Part shown: positions 1 to 7,686 of the stretch, piece by piece | Position numbering within the stretch: the stretch's first letter is position 1 | Layout: each line of letters begins with the position of its first letter | Source of the DNA: Coriobacteriia bacterium | GTDB lineage: Bacteria > Actinomycetota > Coriobacteriia > WRKU01 > WQUG01 | Length of the DNA stretch: 33,115 nt | Direction of reading: 5' to 3' | NCBI GenBank assembly: GCA_009784345.1 | Contig: WRBW01000008.1 | Location: 1 to 33,115, forward strand | Notes under the pieces: model-generated | Told to the model about the DNA's origin: nothing | Database searches by the model: none | What the model saw: only the letters and a program-made list of their open reading frames with translations | Made by a program: the position numbers and the translations under genes

Positions 1-699
1 AAAACAGCGACCTTCATGATTATGGGCACCAGGTGCACGCGCAATTGCCGCTTTTGCAATGTCACGAGCGCTGTTCCGCGTGATCTCGACCCGAGCGAGC
101 CTGAAAAGGTTGCCACCGCCGTCGCACGCCTGCAGTTAAGCTACGTCGTTGTCACATCGGTCACGCGTGATGACCTGCCAGACGGCGGGGCAGCGCACTT
201 TGCTGCAACGGTTCGTGCGATTCGCGCAGCGTCGCCACAGACCGTCATCGAGATTCTCATCCCAGACTTCAAGGGCAGCAGCTCGTCGCTGCAAAGCGTC
301 TGTGATTCTGCCCCTGATGTGATCAGTCACAACATCGAAACCGTCCCCGAGCTCTACCGCCAGGTCAGAAAGGGCGCCAGCTATCAGCGTTCGCTCGATC
401 TTATTGCGACGATCAAAGAGCTTAACCCGCAGATCCGCCGAAAATCAGGCATCATGCTGGGCATGGGGGAGACGACCAGCCAGCTCGAAGCTGTCTTCGA
501 TGACCTCCTGCAAGCTGGATGCGAGCTTTTGACCATAGGTCAGTACCTTGCACCCAGCCTTGAGCACTATCCCGTGCAGGAATTCATCGCGCCTGAGGCC
601 TTCGAGCAGCTGGGCAATCTCGCCCGCTCAAAGGGCTTTGCCTTTGTGGCCTCTGCCCCCTTGGTGCGCAGCTCTTACCACGCCCAAGACGCGCTTTAA
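1..699 (+). CDS. lipA: Lipoyl synthase LipA, 5'-truncated by the window edge
   Basis: Radical-SAM enzyme that inserts two sulfurs into protein-bound octanoyl chains to make lipoyl cofactors. The reading frame is open from base 1 (KTATFMIMG...), so the true start lies outside the window. The N-terminal part with the auxiliary-cluster cysteines is therefore missing here. Visible hallmarks are the radical-SAM cluster motif CTRNCRFC at bases 34-57, the GMGET motif around 461-475, and the C-terminal RSSYHA near 670, whose serine is the family's auxiliary-cluster ligand. The gene ends just after this motif, as LipA normally does. About 100 bp separate it from glyQ, which has its own promoter-like sequence. 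Identification is secure; the only oddity is the truncation by the window edge. Confidence 0.96.
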   Translation, partial: KTATFMIMGTRCTRNCRFCNVTSAVPRDLDPSEPEKVATAVARLQLSYVVVTSVTRDDLPDGGAAHFAATVRAIRAASPQTVIEILIPDFKGSSSSLQSVCDSAPDVISHNIETVPELYRQVRKGASYQRSLDLIATIKELNPQIRRKSGIMLGMGETTSQLEAVFDDLLQAGCELLTIGQYLAPSLEHYPVQEFIAPEAFEQLGNLARSKGFAFVASAPLVRSSYHAQDAL

Positions 700-746
700 A
701 CGCCAACAAGGGCAGGGTCAAGCACACGACTACCTGCTATACACCT

Positions 747-754
747 GTTATACT
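747..754 (+). promoter_or_regulatory. Extended -10 promoter candidate for glyQ-glyS
   Basis: TATACT at 749-754 is preceded by TG one base upstream (TG-t-TATACT), an extended -10. No convincing -35 is seen 17 bp upstream. It lies about 45 bp before the glyQ start and would place transcription start near 761. The ~100-bp leader is too short for a T-box and shows no T-box antiterminator sequence. Confidence 0.5.
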
Positions 755-796
755 AAAGGGAGAAATTATCCCATATTTCAAGGAGCTCACCACCTT

Positions 797-1795
797 ATGA
801 CGCCAGCCAGTCCTGCACTTAGTTCTGCGACCAGCGCCGCCAGCACAGCCCCTTCTGTGAAGCCGCGCAGCAAACGTGAACTACTGACCTTCCAAAATGC
901 CATCCTTGCCCTGCAAAATTACTGGGCACAGTATGGCTGCGTCATCTTGCAGCCCTACGACACCGAGGTCGGTGCCGGAACCTTCCACCCCGCAACGGTT
1001 TTGCGATCCCTGGGTCCAGACAGCTGGAACACAGCCTACGTCCAGCCCTCGCGCAGACCCACTGATGGTCGCTACGGCGAAAACCCTAACCGCCTGCAGC
1101 ACTACTACCAGTTCCAGGTAATCTTGAAGCCCAGTCCTGATGACGTCGTTGACCTTTATTTCAACTCGCTCAAGGCCATTGGCATCGATCCGGCACAGCA
1201 CGACATGCGTCTGGTCGAAGATGACTGGGAATCACCCACCCTCGGCGCCTGGGGTCTAGGATGGGAAGTCTGGCTCAACGGCATGGAGGTCACGCAGTTC
1301 ACCTATTTCCAACAGGTCGGCGGCTTTGAATGCCGCCCGGTTCCTGCCGAAATCACCTACGGCATCGAGCGCCTGATGATGATTATTCAGGGCGTCGAAA
1401 ACGTCTACGACCTCGTCTGGACCATCGGCCCTGACGGTAATGAGGTTAGCTACGGAGACGTCTTCCAGCTCAATGAGCGCGAGTATTCGACCTATAACTA
1501 TGAAGTCGCAGACGTGCCCATGCTCCTTGATCTTTTCGGTAAATATGAGGCGGAGTGCGTCCATACCCTGGAGGCTCAACTGCCAATTCCTGCCTATGAC
1601 TATGTTTTGAAATGTAGCCATGTCTTCAACTTGCTTGATGCTCGTGGTGCGATTTCTGCCACCGAGCGTCAGGCCTACATCCTGCGCGTACGCGATTTGG
1701 CAAAGCGCTGCTGTGCGACCTATCTTGACGAGCAAAGGTCTCAGAAAGAAGATGCGCCATGTGACGAAGCAGTGCAGGAAGGAGGGGATGCATAA
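797..1795 (+). CDS. glyQ: Glycyl-tRNA synthetase alpha subunit
   Basis: Catalytic subunit of the heterotetrameric (alpha2beta2) bacterial glycyl-tRNA synthetase, which charges tRNA-Gly in the cytosol. The family signature begins at about residue 34 ([14 protein letters not shown]) and continues with [37 protein letters not shown] and the YGIERLMMI block. I chose ATG 797 because AAGGAG lies at 780-785, about 11 nt upstream; the frame stays open back to 548 but has no ribosome site there. The product is 332 aa, slightly longer than the usual ~300 because of an Ala/Ser-rich N-terminal stretch of about 30 residues. The stop overlaps the glyS start (TAATG), implying translational coupling. Confidence 0.97.
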   Translation: MTPASPALSSATSAASTAPSVKPRSKRELLTFQNAILALQNYWAQYGCVILQPYDTEVGAGTFHPATVLRSLGPDSWNTAYVQPSRRPTDGRYGENPNRLQHYYQFQVILKPSPDDVVDLYFNSLKAIGIDPAQHDMRLVEDDWESPTLGAWGLGWEVWLNGMEVTQFTYFQQVGGFECRPVPAEITYGIERLMMIIQGVENVYDLVWTIGPDGNEVSYGDVFQLNEREYSTYNYEVADVPMLLDLFGKYEAECVHTLEAQLPIPAYDYVLKCSHVFNLLDARGAISATERQAYILRVRDLAKRCCATYLDEQRSQKEDAPCDEAVQEGGDA

Positions 1796-3906
1796 TGGAA
1801 GTTAAGCCTTATACATCAGACCTTCTTTTTGAAATCGGCGTAGAAGAAATGCCTTCAGCACCTCTTAACGCTGCGCACCTCCAATTAGAGGAGCTCGCAG
1901 AAAAAGCCTTCGAACAAGCACGCATTGGCTACGCAGACATGACGGTGTATTCGACGCCGCGCAGACTGGCGCTACTGATTAAGGGTGTCGAAGAACGCAG
2001 CGCCGACATGGTTCAGGAATACAAGGGACCTTCGAAAAATATTGCCTACGCTGATGATGGAACACCCACCAAGGCGCTTGAGGGCTTTGCACGCGGTAAG
2101 GGCGTCGAGCTTGCAGACTGCGAACTGAGAGAGCTTGACGGCGTCGAATATATCTATGCTGTCAAGCAGGTCAAGGGTCAGAAAGTGCAAGAAGTCTTGC
2201 CGGGCATCCTTGAGGGTCTTATCACGGGACTCGACTGGCCAAAGAAGCAGCGCTGGGGTCGTGGTGATGAATCCTTTATCAGACCAGTGCGCTGGATACT
2301 GGCCATGCTGGGGGCAGATGTAATTGCGCTCAAGTTTGGACAGGTCGAATCAGGCGACCATACTTATGGACACCGCTTCCTGTCGCCTAAGGCTATCCCC
2401 ATTGCTGCCATGCGCGAGTACAAAAACGTCTTGCGGGGTAATAAAGTTATCGTTGACCAAGATAAGCGCAAAGAGCTCATTTTGGCAGAAGTAGAGCGTC
2501 TGTCGCAAGATTACGGCAGCGCACAGATACCCGAAAAGATGCTTGCCGAGGTTGTGAACCTGGTCGAGTATCCCAATGGGCTGCTGTGTAGCTTTGACGA
2601 GGACTTCCTGCGTGTCCCGCGCGAAATCCTCGAATACGCCATGAACTCGCATCAGCGTTATTTTGCCATAGAGCGTGCTGACGGGACGCTTGACAATCAC
2701 TTTGTCGTTATTTCAAACGGAGATCCTGCCTTTGATAAGCAGATCAGCGCTGGCCATGAAAGCGTTATACGTGCACGACTGGCAGATGCTGCCTTCTTTT
2801 ACGACGAAGACCTTAAGGCTGGTCTAGACGGCTGGAAGACAAAGCTCGACAGTCTGCTTTTCCAGAAAAAACTGGGCACACTTGCAGATAAGACCGCACG
2901 CATCGAGAGGCTTGTTGACTACCTCTCAAGTGTGCTTGACGTTCCTAAAGAAGATGCGGCAAACGGCCTGCGTGCTGCGGCGCTGGCAAAAGCAGACCTG
3001 ACCAGCCACACGGTCGTAGAGTTCACCGAGCTCCAGGGAGTCATGGGCAGCTACTATGCCTTGGCTCAGGGCGAGTCTCAAGAGGTTGCTGATGCTATAG
3101 CAGGGCACTACTTGCCGCGGTTCTCTGGCGACGACTTGCCAGGTAGCTTGCCTGCCCAGTTAGTTTCGATTGCTGATAAGACTGACACCATTGTGGGCAT
3201 CATCGCCGCAGGCTTTGCCCCCAAGGGCACCAGTGACCCTTACGGTCTGCGACGCTGCGCCATCGGCGTCTTGCGTATTGTAATGGACGTACTCCCCTTA
3301 GATATTTCAAAGCTGATTGATGCAAGTATCGCTACGATGCCTGCAGAACTTATGGCGAACCTCGATTCAGGCGAGCTCAAGACTAGTGTTGAGGCCTACT
3401 TCAAATCGCGCACGGAAAGCATGTTGCGCGAACGGGGAGCCTCGTCCGAGGTTGTATCTGCTGTGCTGGCTGTTGCTGCAGCTCTTCCGGCCGATGCCGC
3501 CCTGCGCGCAAAGGCGCTACAAGACTTCCTGGACACGGGGGATGCCTGGATAAACCTGTCGACGGCCTATGTTCGTGCGAAAAACCTGAGTGACCGGGAG
3601 GTCGGAGTGGCCGTTGATGCCTCCCTTTTGGGAGTTGACGAGCAGGCCTTTTATGATGCCCTCACGGCCTCTGAGCCTCGCATGCATGAGTATTTGGCGC
3701 AGGCGACTTTGGTGTCGTACCAAGATTACCTCAATACTTTGGCGTCGATGCGTGCTGCGGTCGACAGCTTCTTTGAAAAGGTTATGATCATGGATGAAGA
3801 CCCTGCCTTGCGCAAAAACAGGCTGGCTTTGCTCAATGTGTTTATAGCCCTCATCGAGCCTTTTGCGGATTTCCGTCGTTTGCCAAAGCAAAAGGATCAG
3901 AAGTAG
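1795..3906 (+). CDS. glyS: Glycyl-tRNA synthetase beta subunit
   Basis: Beta subunit of the alpha2beta2 glycyl-tRNA synthetase, needed for tRNA recognition together with GlyQ. It is 703 aa, typical for the family. The N-terminal LLFEIGVEEMPS motif, the MNSHQRYFAI block and the ADLTSHTVVEFTELQGVMGSYYA region (HD-like core) are characteristic. The C-terminal ~100 residues form the anticodon-binding helical region, ending KNRLALLNVFIALIEPFADF. The start ATG overlaps the glyQ stop by one base, with GGAGGGG at 1781-1787 as ribosome site. It is followed after 3 bp by the PPDK-regulator gene, so glyQ, glyS and that gene likely form one transcript. Confidence 0.97.
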   Translation: MEVKPYTSDLLFEIGVEEMPSAPLNAAHLQLEELAEKAFEQARIGYADMTVYSTPRRLALLIKGVEERSADMVQEYKGPSKNIAYADDGTPTKALEGFARGKGVELADCELRELDGVEYIYAVKQVKGQKVQEVLPGILEGLITGLDWPKKQRWGRGDESFIRPVRWILAMLGADVIALKFGQVESGDHTYGHRFLSPKAIPIAAMREYKNVLRGNKVIVDQDKRKELILAEVERLSQDYGSAQIPEKMLAEVVNLVEYPNGLLCSFDEDFLRVPREILEYAMNSHQRYFAIERADGTLDNHFVVISNGDPAFDKQISAGHESVIRARLADAAFFYDEDLKAGLDGWKTKLDSLLFQKKLGTLADKTARIERLVDYLSSVLDVPKEDAANGLRAAALAKADLTSHTVVEFTELQGVMGSYYALAQGESQEVADAIAGHYLPRFSGDDLPGSLPAQLVSIADKTDTIVGIIAAGFAPKGTSDPYGLRRCAIGVLRIVMDVLPLDISKLIDASIATMPAELMANLDSGELKTSVEAYFKSRTESMLRERGASSEVVSAVLAVAAALPADAALRAKALQDFLDTGDAWINLSTAYVRAKNLSDREVGVAVDASLLGVDEQAFYDALTASEPRMHEYLAQATLVSYQDYLNTLASMRAAVDSFFEKVMIMDEDPALRKNRLALLNVFIALIEPFADFRRLPKQKDQK

Positions 3907-3909
3907 CCG

Positions 3910-4791
3910 ATGATAGCAGCGATGATGCCGGGAGGTGGCGAAAAGAGCGGCAATAAGCGTGAGTTGACCCTCCATGTTTTGAGTGACTCGGTGGGTGAAA
4001 CTGCAGATACCGTGGGTCACATTATTGCCATTCAGTTTCCGCAGTTTCACTGGAATTATGTTCTGACGACCATGATTGACAGCGTGCAGATGCTGCATGA
4101 TACGGTCATGGCGCATCGGGGCGACAGCTCACACCTCTTTATTTACACCTTTACGAATCCCGCCCTGCGCGAAGAAATGATTACGATGCGCTACCCCGAC
4201 TGCGAGGAAAACCGCATCTATTCCATTGATGTGCTGGGCAGTGGTCTTGACATGGTGGCTGACCTGACGGGTGAGTCTCCATCTGGCATGGTTGGGATGC
4301 TGCACAAGGTCGATTCGGTCTACTTTAATCGCATCGAGGCCATGGAGTTTGCCGTCAATCATGACGACGGGCAACTGCCCGATGGCTTGGCAGAAGCAGA
4401 TGTTGTCTTGATTGGAGTGTCACGGACGTCCAAAACACCTCTTTCCATGTATTTGGCCCATCGCGGTCTGAAGACGGCCAACATTCCTCTTACCCTCGAG
4501 ACAGAGCCACCCGAGCAGCTCTTCGAGCTCGAGTCGAGCAAGGTCTTTGGTCTGATGACAGGTATGGACACACTCCTTAAAGTGCGCCAAGAGCGCATGG
4601 CAGAGTTTGGAGCCTATGTGCCCAACTATGCCGAGCCAGAGTATGTGGCGGCAGAGTTTGAATACGCGCGATCGCTGATGCGCAAGCTGGGTGCTCTTAT
4701 TATTAATACCGAGAATCGAGCAATTGAAAGCGTTGCACAAGAAATCTTGTCGCATTTACGCCCGACACTGCGAAACACCCTCAATCGTTAA
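3910..4791 (+). CDS. PPDK / PEP-synthase regulatory kinase-pyrophosphorylase (DUF299 family)
   Basis: Bifunctional ADP-dependent serine/threonine kinase and Pi-dependent pyrophosphorylase of the PDRP/PpsR family. It switches pyruvate phosphate dikinase or PEP synthase off and on by threonine phosphorylation. The 293-aa product starts with LHVLSDSVGETADTVG, the family's N-terminal signature, and has the P-loop-like GVSRTSKTP at about residues 169-177. ATG 3910 is used, with AAAGGA about 13 nt upstream; ATG 3922 and 3925 are alternatives. It sits 3 bp after glyS. The target dikinase gene is not in the window. Immediately after its stop codon the recA control region begins; the first box of the array there overlaps the stop. 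Confidence 0.9.
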   Translation: MIAAMMPGGGEKSGNKRELTLHVLSDSVGETADTVGHIIAIQFPQFHWNYVLTTMIDSVQMLHDTVMAHRGDSSHLFIYTFTNPALREEMITMRYPDCEENRIYSIDVLGSGLDMVADLTGESPSGMVGMLHKVDSVYFNRIEAMEFAVNHDDGQLPDGLAEADVVLIGVSRTSKTPLSMYLAHRGLKTANIPLTLETEPPEQLFELESSKVFGLMTGMDTLLKVRQERMAEFGAYVPNYAEPEYVAAEFEYARSLMRKLGALIINTENRAIESVAQEILSHLRPTLRNTLNR

Positions 4792-4859
4792 GGAATTTTT
4801 CATCTTTCTTTCAGGAATTTTTAATCTTTCTTTCATCTTGAGTTAATCTCGCTTTAATG
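4787..4859 (+). promoter_or_regulatory. Array of seven 7-bp direct repeats with 11-bp period upstream of recA
   Basis: Seven 7-mers start exactly every 11 bp: GTTAAGG at 4787, TTTCATC at 4798, TTTCAGG at 4809, TTTAATC at 4820, TTTCATC at 4831, GTTAATC at 4842, TTTAATG at 4853. Spacers are all 4 nt. A longer 22-bp direct repeat (4791-4812 and 4813-4834, one mismatch) reflects the same periodicity. Seven-base repeats on an 11-bp period are the known architecture of PhoB/OmpR-family response-regulator sites. The last box ends 9 nt before the TATGAT -10. The array touches the stop codon of the upstream gene and lacks a terminator-like hairpin. A closely similar array precedes comEA. Confidence 0.75.
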
Positions 4860-4868
4860 TCTGCGGGG

Positions 4869-4874
4869 TATGAT
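4869..4874 (+). promoter_or_regulatory. -10 hexamer of the recA promoter
   Basis: TATGAT at 4869-4874, 9 nt after the last box of the direct-repeat array, which occupies the place of a -35. This layout is typical of an activator-dependent promoter. Transcription would start near 4881, leaving a ~190-nt leader before recA. Confidence 0.55.
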
Positions 4875-4880
4875 GGCGGT

Positions 4881-5068
4881 GATTGCTGGTGTTTCTTTGT
4901 GGTGAGGCAACAAATTAGCGAACAGGTGGACGCATGCACGGATGTTTGTTATTCTTGTCCGTGATGAATGCTAAGTTATTCCAGAAGTGAAGGCCAGCAG
5001 CAGCTAGAACAGGCACATCGAAGGCTTTGATATGACGATAGAGTTACGTGGAGGGAATGAGGTAGGAC
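4881..5068 (+). other. Long recA leader with a possible 18-codon leader ORF
   Basis: About 190 nt separate the predicted transcription start from the recA ATG. The leader contains an ORF at 4934-4990 (ATG to TGA, MHGCLLFLSVMNAKLFQK) preceded by AGGTGG 4 nt upstream, and a weak inverted repeat (CACGGA about 4937, TCCGTG about 4958). Nothing resembles a known riboswitch. The small ORF may be chance; no homology can be claimed. Confidence 0.25.
4919..4932 (+). promoter_or_regulatory. Degenerate LexA/SOS-box-like sequence
   Basis: CGAACAGGTGGACG has one intact half (CGAAC) of the Gram-positive/actinobacterial SOS box and a poor second half (GGACG instead of GTTCG). It lies downstream of the predicted start site. 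It is the only sequence in the region resembling a LexA site, so SOS control of recA is not well supported here. Confidence 0.2.
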
Positions 5069-6130
5069 ATGGATGCTCAAAAAGAACAAATGCTAGAGTT
5101 AACCCGCGAGCAGATTGAAAAGAAATACGGCACGGGTTCGATTATGAAATATGGTGATGGTGCACAGCTCACTATCGAGGTCATACCTACCGGCTCGCTT
5201 GCCATTGATGCAGCCCTTGGGGTAGGAGGCGTTCCGCGCGGACGTGTCGTTGAAATATTTGGTCCGGAGTCCTGTGGTAAGACGACGCTTGCGCTGTCGA
5301 TTCTTGCAGAGTGTCAGGCCGCCGGGGGAGTAGCTGCCTTCATCGATGCAGAACACGCTCTTGACCCCAGTTATGCTGCCCGTCTGGGTGTGGATCTTGA
5401 TGAAATTCTGGTTTCACAACCTGACACGGGTGAGCAGGCCCTCGAGATTTGTGACATGTTGGTTCGTAGTGGGGCGATTGACATTGTCGTCGTTGACTCG
5501 GTTGCTGCCCTGGTGCCGCGCGCCGAAATCGAAGGAGAGATGGGCGACGCGACGGTTGGTGCCCAGGCGCGTTTGATGAGCCAGGCATTGCGTAAGCTCA
5601 CCGGTTCTTTGTCTAAGTCTAATACAACCTGTATTTTCATCAACCAGATTCGTGAGAAAATCGGTGTTATCTACGGCAGCCCAGAAACGACAACGGGTGG
5701 TCGAGCCCTCAAATTCTTTTCTACGGTACGCATTGATTTGCGCCGCGGTGAGGCCATCAAGCAAGGTACTGAGATTTTGGGTAATCGTACCAAGGCAAAG
5801 ATTGTCAAAAACAAAGTGGCACCCCCCTTTAGAATCGCTGAGTTCGACATCATGTACGGTGAGGGTATCAGCAAAGAGGGCTCGATTCTTGACCTTGGTG
5901 TTCAGCAAGGCATTCTGAAGCGTTCTGGTGCCTGGTATACCTATGGCGAGACGCGCCTGGGGCAGGGCAGGGAGGCGTCTAAAGAGACGCTGCGCACAAA
6001 CCCAGAAATGTGCCTTGAAGTCGAAACGGCCATTCGTGAGAAGCTGGGTATGACGGCACCGGCAGACCTTCGTGATGAGGCAGCAGCTGCAATCGCGAAG
6101 CCAGCGCCAAAAGGCAAGAAGACCAAATAG
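5069..6130 (+). CDS. recA: Recombinase RecA
   Basis: ATP-dependent DNA strand-exchange protein for homologous recombination and SOS co-protease activity. The 353-aa product has Walker [10 protein letters not shown] at residues 65-73, Walker B IDIVVVDS at about 138-145, the strand-exchange block [15 protein letters not shown], and a basic Lys-rich tail ending KGKKTK. It shows no intein or insertion and is of normal length. ATG 5069 is preceded by GGAGGGAATGAGG at 5050-5062. recX follows after 5 bp. The upstream direct-repeat array shared with comEA suggests regulation together with DNA uptake genes (inference). Confidence 0.98.
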   Translation: MDAQKEQMLELTREQIEKKYGTGSIMKYGDGAQLTIEVIPTGSLAIDAALGVGGVPRGRVVEIFGPESCGKTTLALSILAECQAAGGVAAFIDAEHALDPSYAARLGVDLDEILVSQPDTGEQALEICDMLVRSGAIDIVVVDSVAALVPRAEIEGEMGDATVGAQARLMSQALRKLTGSLSKSNTTCIFINQIREKIGVIYGSPETTTGGRALKFFSTVRIDLRRGEAIKQGTEILGNRTKAKIVKNKVAPPFRIAEFDIMYGEGISKEGSILDLGVQQGILKRSGAWYTYGETRLGQGREASKETLRTNPEMCLEVETAIREKLGMTAPADLRDEAAAAIAKPAPKGKKTK

Positions 6131-6135
6131 CGGCT

Positions 6136-6735
6136 TTGAAGAAGCTCAGCATTCAGAATTTTGATGAGCTCGTTGCGGGCAGTGTCGCGTCTGCGTCCGC
6201 CGTTGTGGAACCTGATGAAGCTCAGGGTCGTGAGGATGAGCTCTATGAGGCAGCACGTCTTTGCGCCCACCGCATTATCAGGCGACGTGAGAAAACCGAA
6301 CATGAGCTTTTCAAAAGGTTGCGCGAAAAGGGACATGACCCGACCTCTTCACGTCAGGTCGTCGAGCGTTTTGTAGAGGTGGGGCTTGTTGATAACCGCC
6401 GCTATGTTGAGCTCTATCTGCGTGAAGCCCAAGGCTCGAAAAAAGGTTGGTATCGCATTGTGCGGGAACTCAAGCAGCGCGGCATAAGCTCTGAACTTCT
6501 GGAGGAGTTTGAAGTACCTACCGATGATGAAGAGCTGCAGCGTGCCGCTTTGGTGATAGAGCGCCTGAGTGTCGAAACCATTAAAGAACGTGAAAAAGCT
6601 TTGCGCAAACTGGTCGCAAGAGGCTTTAGTTATGGGGTCGCAAAGACAGCGATTGCTGCAAAGACCGATCGCTGGTCTGGGCGCACTCCGCAAAATCTAC
6701 ATGAAGATGGGGCTCCCTTTGATATAGACTTCTAA
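6136..6735 (+). CDS. recX: RecA regulator RecX
   Basis: Small helical protein that binds RecA filaments and modulates their activity; it is commonly encoded directly after recA, as here (5 bp after). The 199-aa product carries the three-helix RecX repeats: RIIRRREKTEHELFKRLREKGH, then RYVELYLREAQGSKKGWYRIVRELKQRGI, then KALRKLVARGFSYGVAKTAI. The likely start is TTG 6136 (LKKLSIQNF). No strong ribosome site precedes it, so translation may be coupled to recA; GTG near 6205 is a less likely alternative. The N-terminal ~35 residues are poorly conserved in style. It ends just upstream of the tRNA gene. Confidence 0.9.
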   Translation: MKKLSIQNFDELVAGSVASASAVVEPDEAQGREDELYEAARLCAHRIIRRREKTEHELFKRLREKGHDPTSSRQVVERFVEVGLVDNRRYVELYLREAQGSKKGWYRIVRELKQRGISSELLEEFEVPTDDEELQRAALVIERLSVETIKEREKALRKLVARGFSYGVAKTAIAAKTDRWSGRTPQNLHEDGAPFDIDF

Positions 6736-6750
6736 TCTGTGATACACTTT

Positions 6751-6791
6751 GTCACTGTGTTTTACGTGACGAAGTCACCGTGTTAAACGTG
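6751..6791 (+). repeat. Imperfect 18-bp tandem repeat abutting tRNA-Ala
   Basis: Positions 6751-6768 and 6774-6791 match at 15 of 18 bases (GTCAC-GTGTT-ACGTG pattern), with a 23-bp period. The second copy ends on the first base of the tRNA. Within it, GTGAC/GTCAC at 6766-6778 is a small inverted repeat. It occupies the tRNA promoter position, but no clear -35/-10 pair could be assigned. Confidence 0.5.
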
Positions 6792-6866
6792 GGGCCTTAG
6801 CTCAGCTGGGAGAGCGCATGGCTGGCAGCCATGAGGTCAGGGGTTCGATCCCCCTAGGCTCCACCA
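6791..6866 (+). tRNA. tRNA-Ala (anticodon GGC) with encoded CCA
   Basis: The cloverleaf is complete: acceptor GGGGCCT pairs with AGGCTCC (one G-U), the D arm is TAGCTCAGCTGGGAGAGC, and the anticodon stem CATGG/CCATG encloses CTGGCAG, giving anticodon GGC. The T arm contains GGTTCGATCC. The 3' end ACCA is encoded. It reads GCC/GCU alanine codons. It stands alone between recX and a membrane-protein gene. Confidence 0.97.
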
Positions 6867-6898
6867 AAGTAGTCCTGTAGCACACTCCTAAGTCTCCC

Positions 6899-6939
6899 GT
6901 TTTGATGTTCGCGTATGTTACTACGCGTCACATCAAAAC
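6899..6939. other. Long inverted repeat (hairpin) downstream of tRNA-Ala
   Basis: GTTTTGATGT (6899-6908) pairs with ACATCAAAAC (6930-6939), and inside it CGCGTA (6910-6915) pairs with TACGCG (6922-6927), giving about 16 bp of stem with a small asymmetric bulge and a 6-nt loop. There is no T-run on the plus strand (ACAGAAG follows), so it is not a classical intrinsic terminator. It may stabilise or process the tRNA transcript 3' end, or be a protein-binding palindrome. Confidence 0.6.
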
Positions 6940-6989
6940 AGAAGCCTTATCAGCGCACTACAGAACCACTTAATAATTTGGGGAAGATA

Positions 6990-7061
6990 ATGACTTCTTG
7001 CACTGCAGAAACGCTGGAACTTGTGCCTTCTGCAGTGTTTTCAAAAACCATGATGACTTAA
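6990..7061 (+). CDS. Possible 23-aa leader peptide upstream of the membrane-protein gene
   Basis: ATG 6990 to TAA 7061 encodes a 23-residue peptide beginning MTSCTAETLELVPSAV. A purine-rich ribosome-site-like GGGGAAG lies 4 nt upstream at 6980-6986. The following real gene has the same GGGGAAG upstream of its ATG. The ORF overlaps a hairpin with a T-tail at 7001-7041, the layout expected of a transcription attenuator. No homology is recognised, and short ORFs arise easily by chance; treat as a candidate only. Confidence 0.25.
   Translation: MTSCTAETLELVPSAVFSKTMMT
7001..7041 (+). terminator. Terminator-like hairpin with T-tail (possible attenuator)
   Basis: CACTGCAGAA (7001-7010) pairs perfectly with TTCTGCAGTG (7028-7037) and is followed directly by TTTT (7038-7041). 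The loop is 17 nt, longer than usual, and the T-run is short. It would stop read-through from the tRNA region before the membrane-protein gene at 7078, or act as an attenuator with the overlapping small ORF. Confidence 0.5.
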
Positions 7062-7077
7062 ATAGGGGAAGAATTCC

Positions 7078-7602
7078 ATGAGTCAAGAATCTTCAGAAAA
7101 GCAACTGCAGACAGAAGAGCCGTTGACGGCGATTGAAGCCTTGGTGCGTAGTGAGAAGATTGCTCGCTATAATCGCTACTGGGCAGCCAGCTTCATGTTT
7201 GCCGTTTTTGTTACCCTTCTCGGCCCCGAGCGCATTTGGGTGCTCATAACAGTTCCGCTCTTCCTGCTCTTTGTTAATGCCTACCTCATTTTCTTATTTC
7301 ATATGCAGGCAAAGAAGGAAATCATGGACCAAAAATCACTGTCTGTGCCGAAATTCTTTGTCCATGGCTTCAATGCCTTTCTGACTTTCTGTCTGTTGCC
7401 CTTGGGAGCCCTGGTCTTTATTCCGGGCGCCATGACAGAGCTCGGTATGCATTTGGTTGAACCTCTCACCCTCGCTTCTGGTCTTATGAGTGCTGCACTG
7501 TATCTGGCCACGCTCTTTTTTACTGCCTTAGGTGCCGTCCTTGCGGTCTCTGCAGCACGAGCACTGTGGCTGCGTATCGAAGAGGGTACGCACAAGTCCT
7601 AG
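7078..7602 (+). CDS. Unknown membrane protein, four predicted helices
   Basis: The 174-aa protein is not recognised as a named family. A hydrophilic N-terminal ~32 residues rich in Glu/Gln precede four hydrophobic segments at about residues 36-52 (AASFMFAVFVTLLG), 54-75 (IWVLITVPLFLLFVNAYLIF), 97-116 (AFLTFCLLPLGALVFIPG) and 128-157 (TLASGLMSAALYLATLFFTALGAVLAV). A charged loop (QAKKEIMDQKS) lies in the middle and a short charged tail ends the protein. ATG 7078 follows GGGGAAG at 7064-7070. It has no signal peptide cleavage site and no catalytic motif. It precedes the DUF218 membrane protein in the same orientation and could share its envelope role, but this is only context. Confidence 0.75.
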   Translation: MSQESSEKQLQTEEPLTAIEALVRSEKIARYNRYWAASFMFAVFVTLLGPERIWVLITVPLFLLFVNAYLIFLFHMQAKKEIMDQKSLSVPKFFVHGFNAFLTFCLLPLGALVFIPGAMTELGMHLVEPLTLASGLMSAALYLATLFFTALGAVLAVSAARALWLRIEEGTHKS

Positions 7603-7673
7603 CTACGCGCAACAGTCGCGTGACATTTGCCCATTTTTAGCAGCTCTTATTCCAGATGGCTTGCGCAGTATTC

Positions 7674-7679
7674 TACAAT
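7674..7679 (+). promoter_or_regulatory. -10 hexamer suggesting a leaderless transcript
   Basis: TACAAT at 7674-7679 lies 7 nt before ATG 7687. That spacing would start transcription at the A of the start codon, giving a leaderless mRNA, common in Actinomycetota. The -35 (TTCCAG, 18 bp upstream) is weak, and no good ribosome site precedes the gene. Confidence 0.4.
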
Positions 7680-7686
7680 GGGTGAC

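Noticed and set aside
699-797. T-box riboswitch upstream of glyQ (and likewise upstream of leuS at 8692-8853)
   Set aside because: The leaders are too short and lack the T-box sequence and antiterminator; only extended -10 promoters are seen.
4919-4932. LexA box controlling recA
   Set aside because: Only one half-site fits, and it lies downstream of the predicted start; kept as a low-confidence feature, not as a finding.
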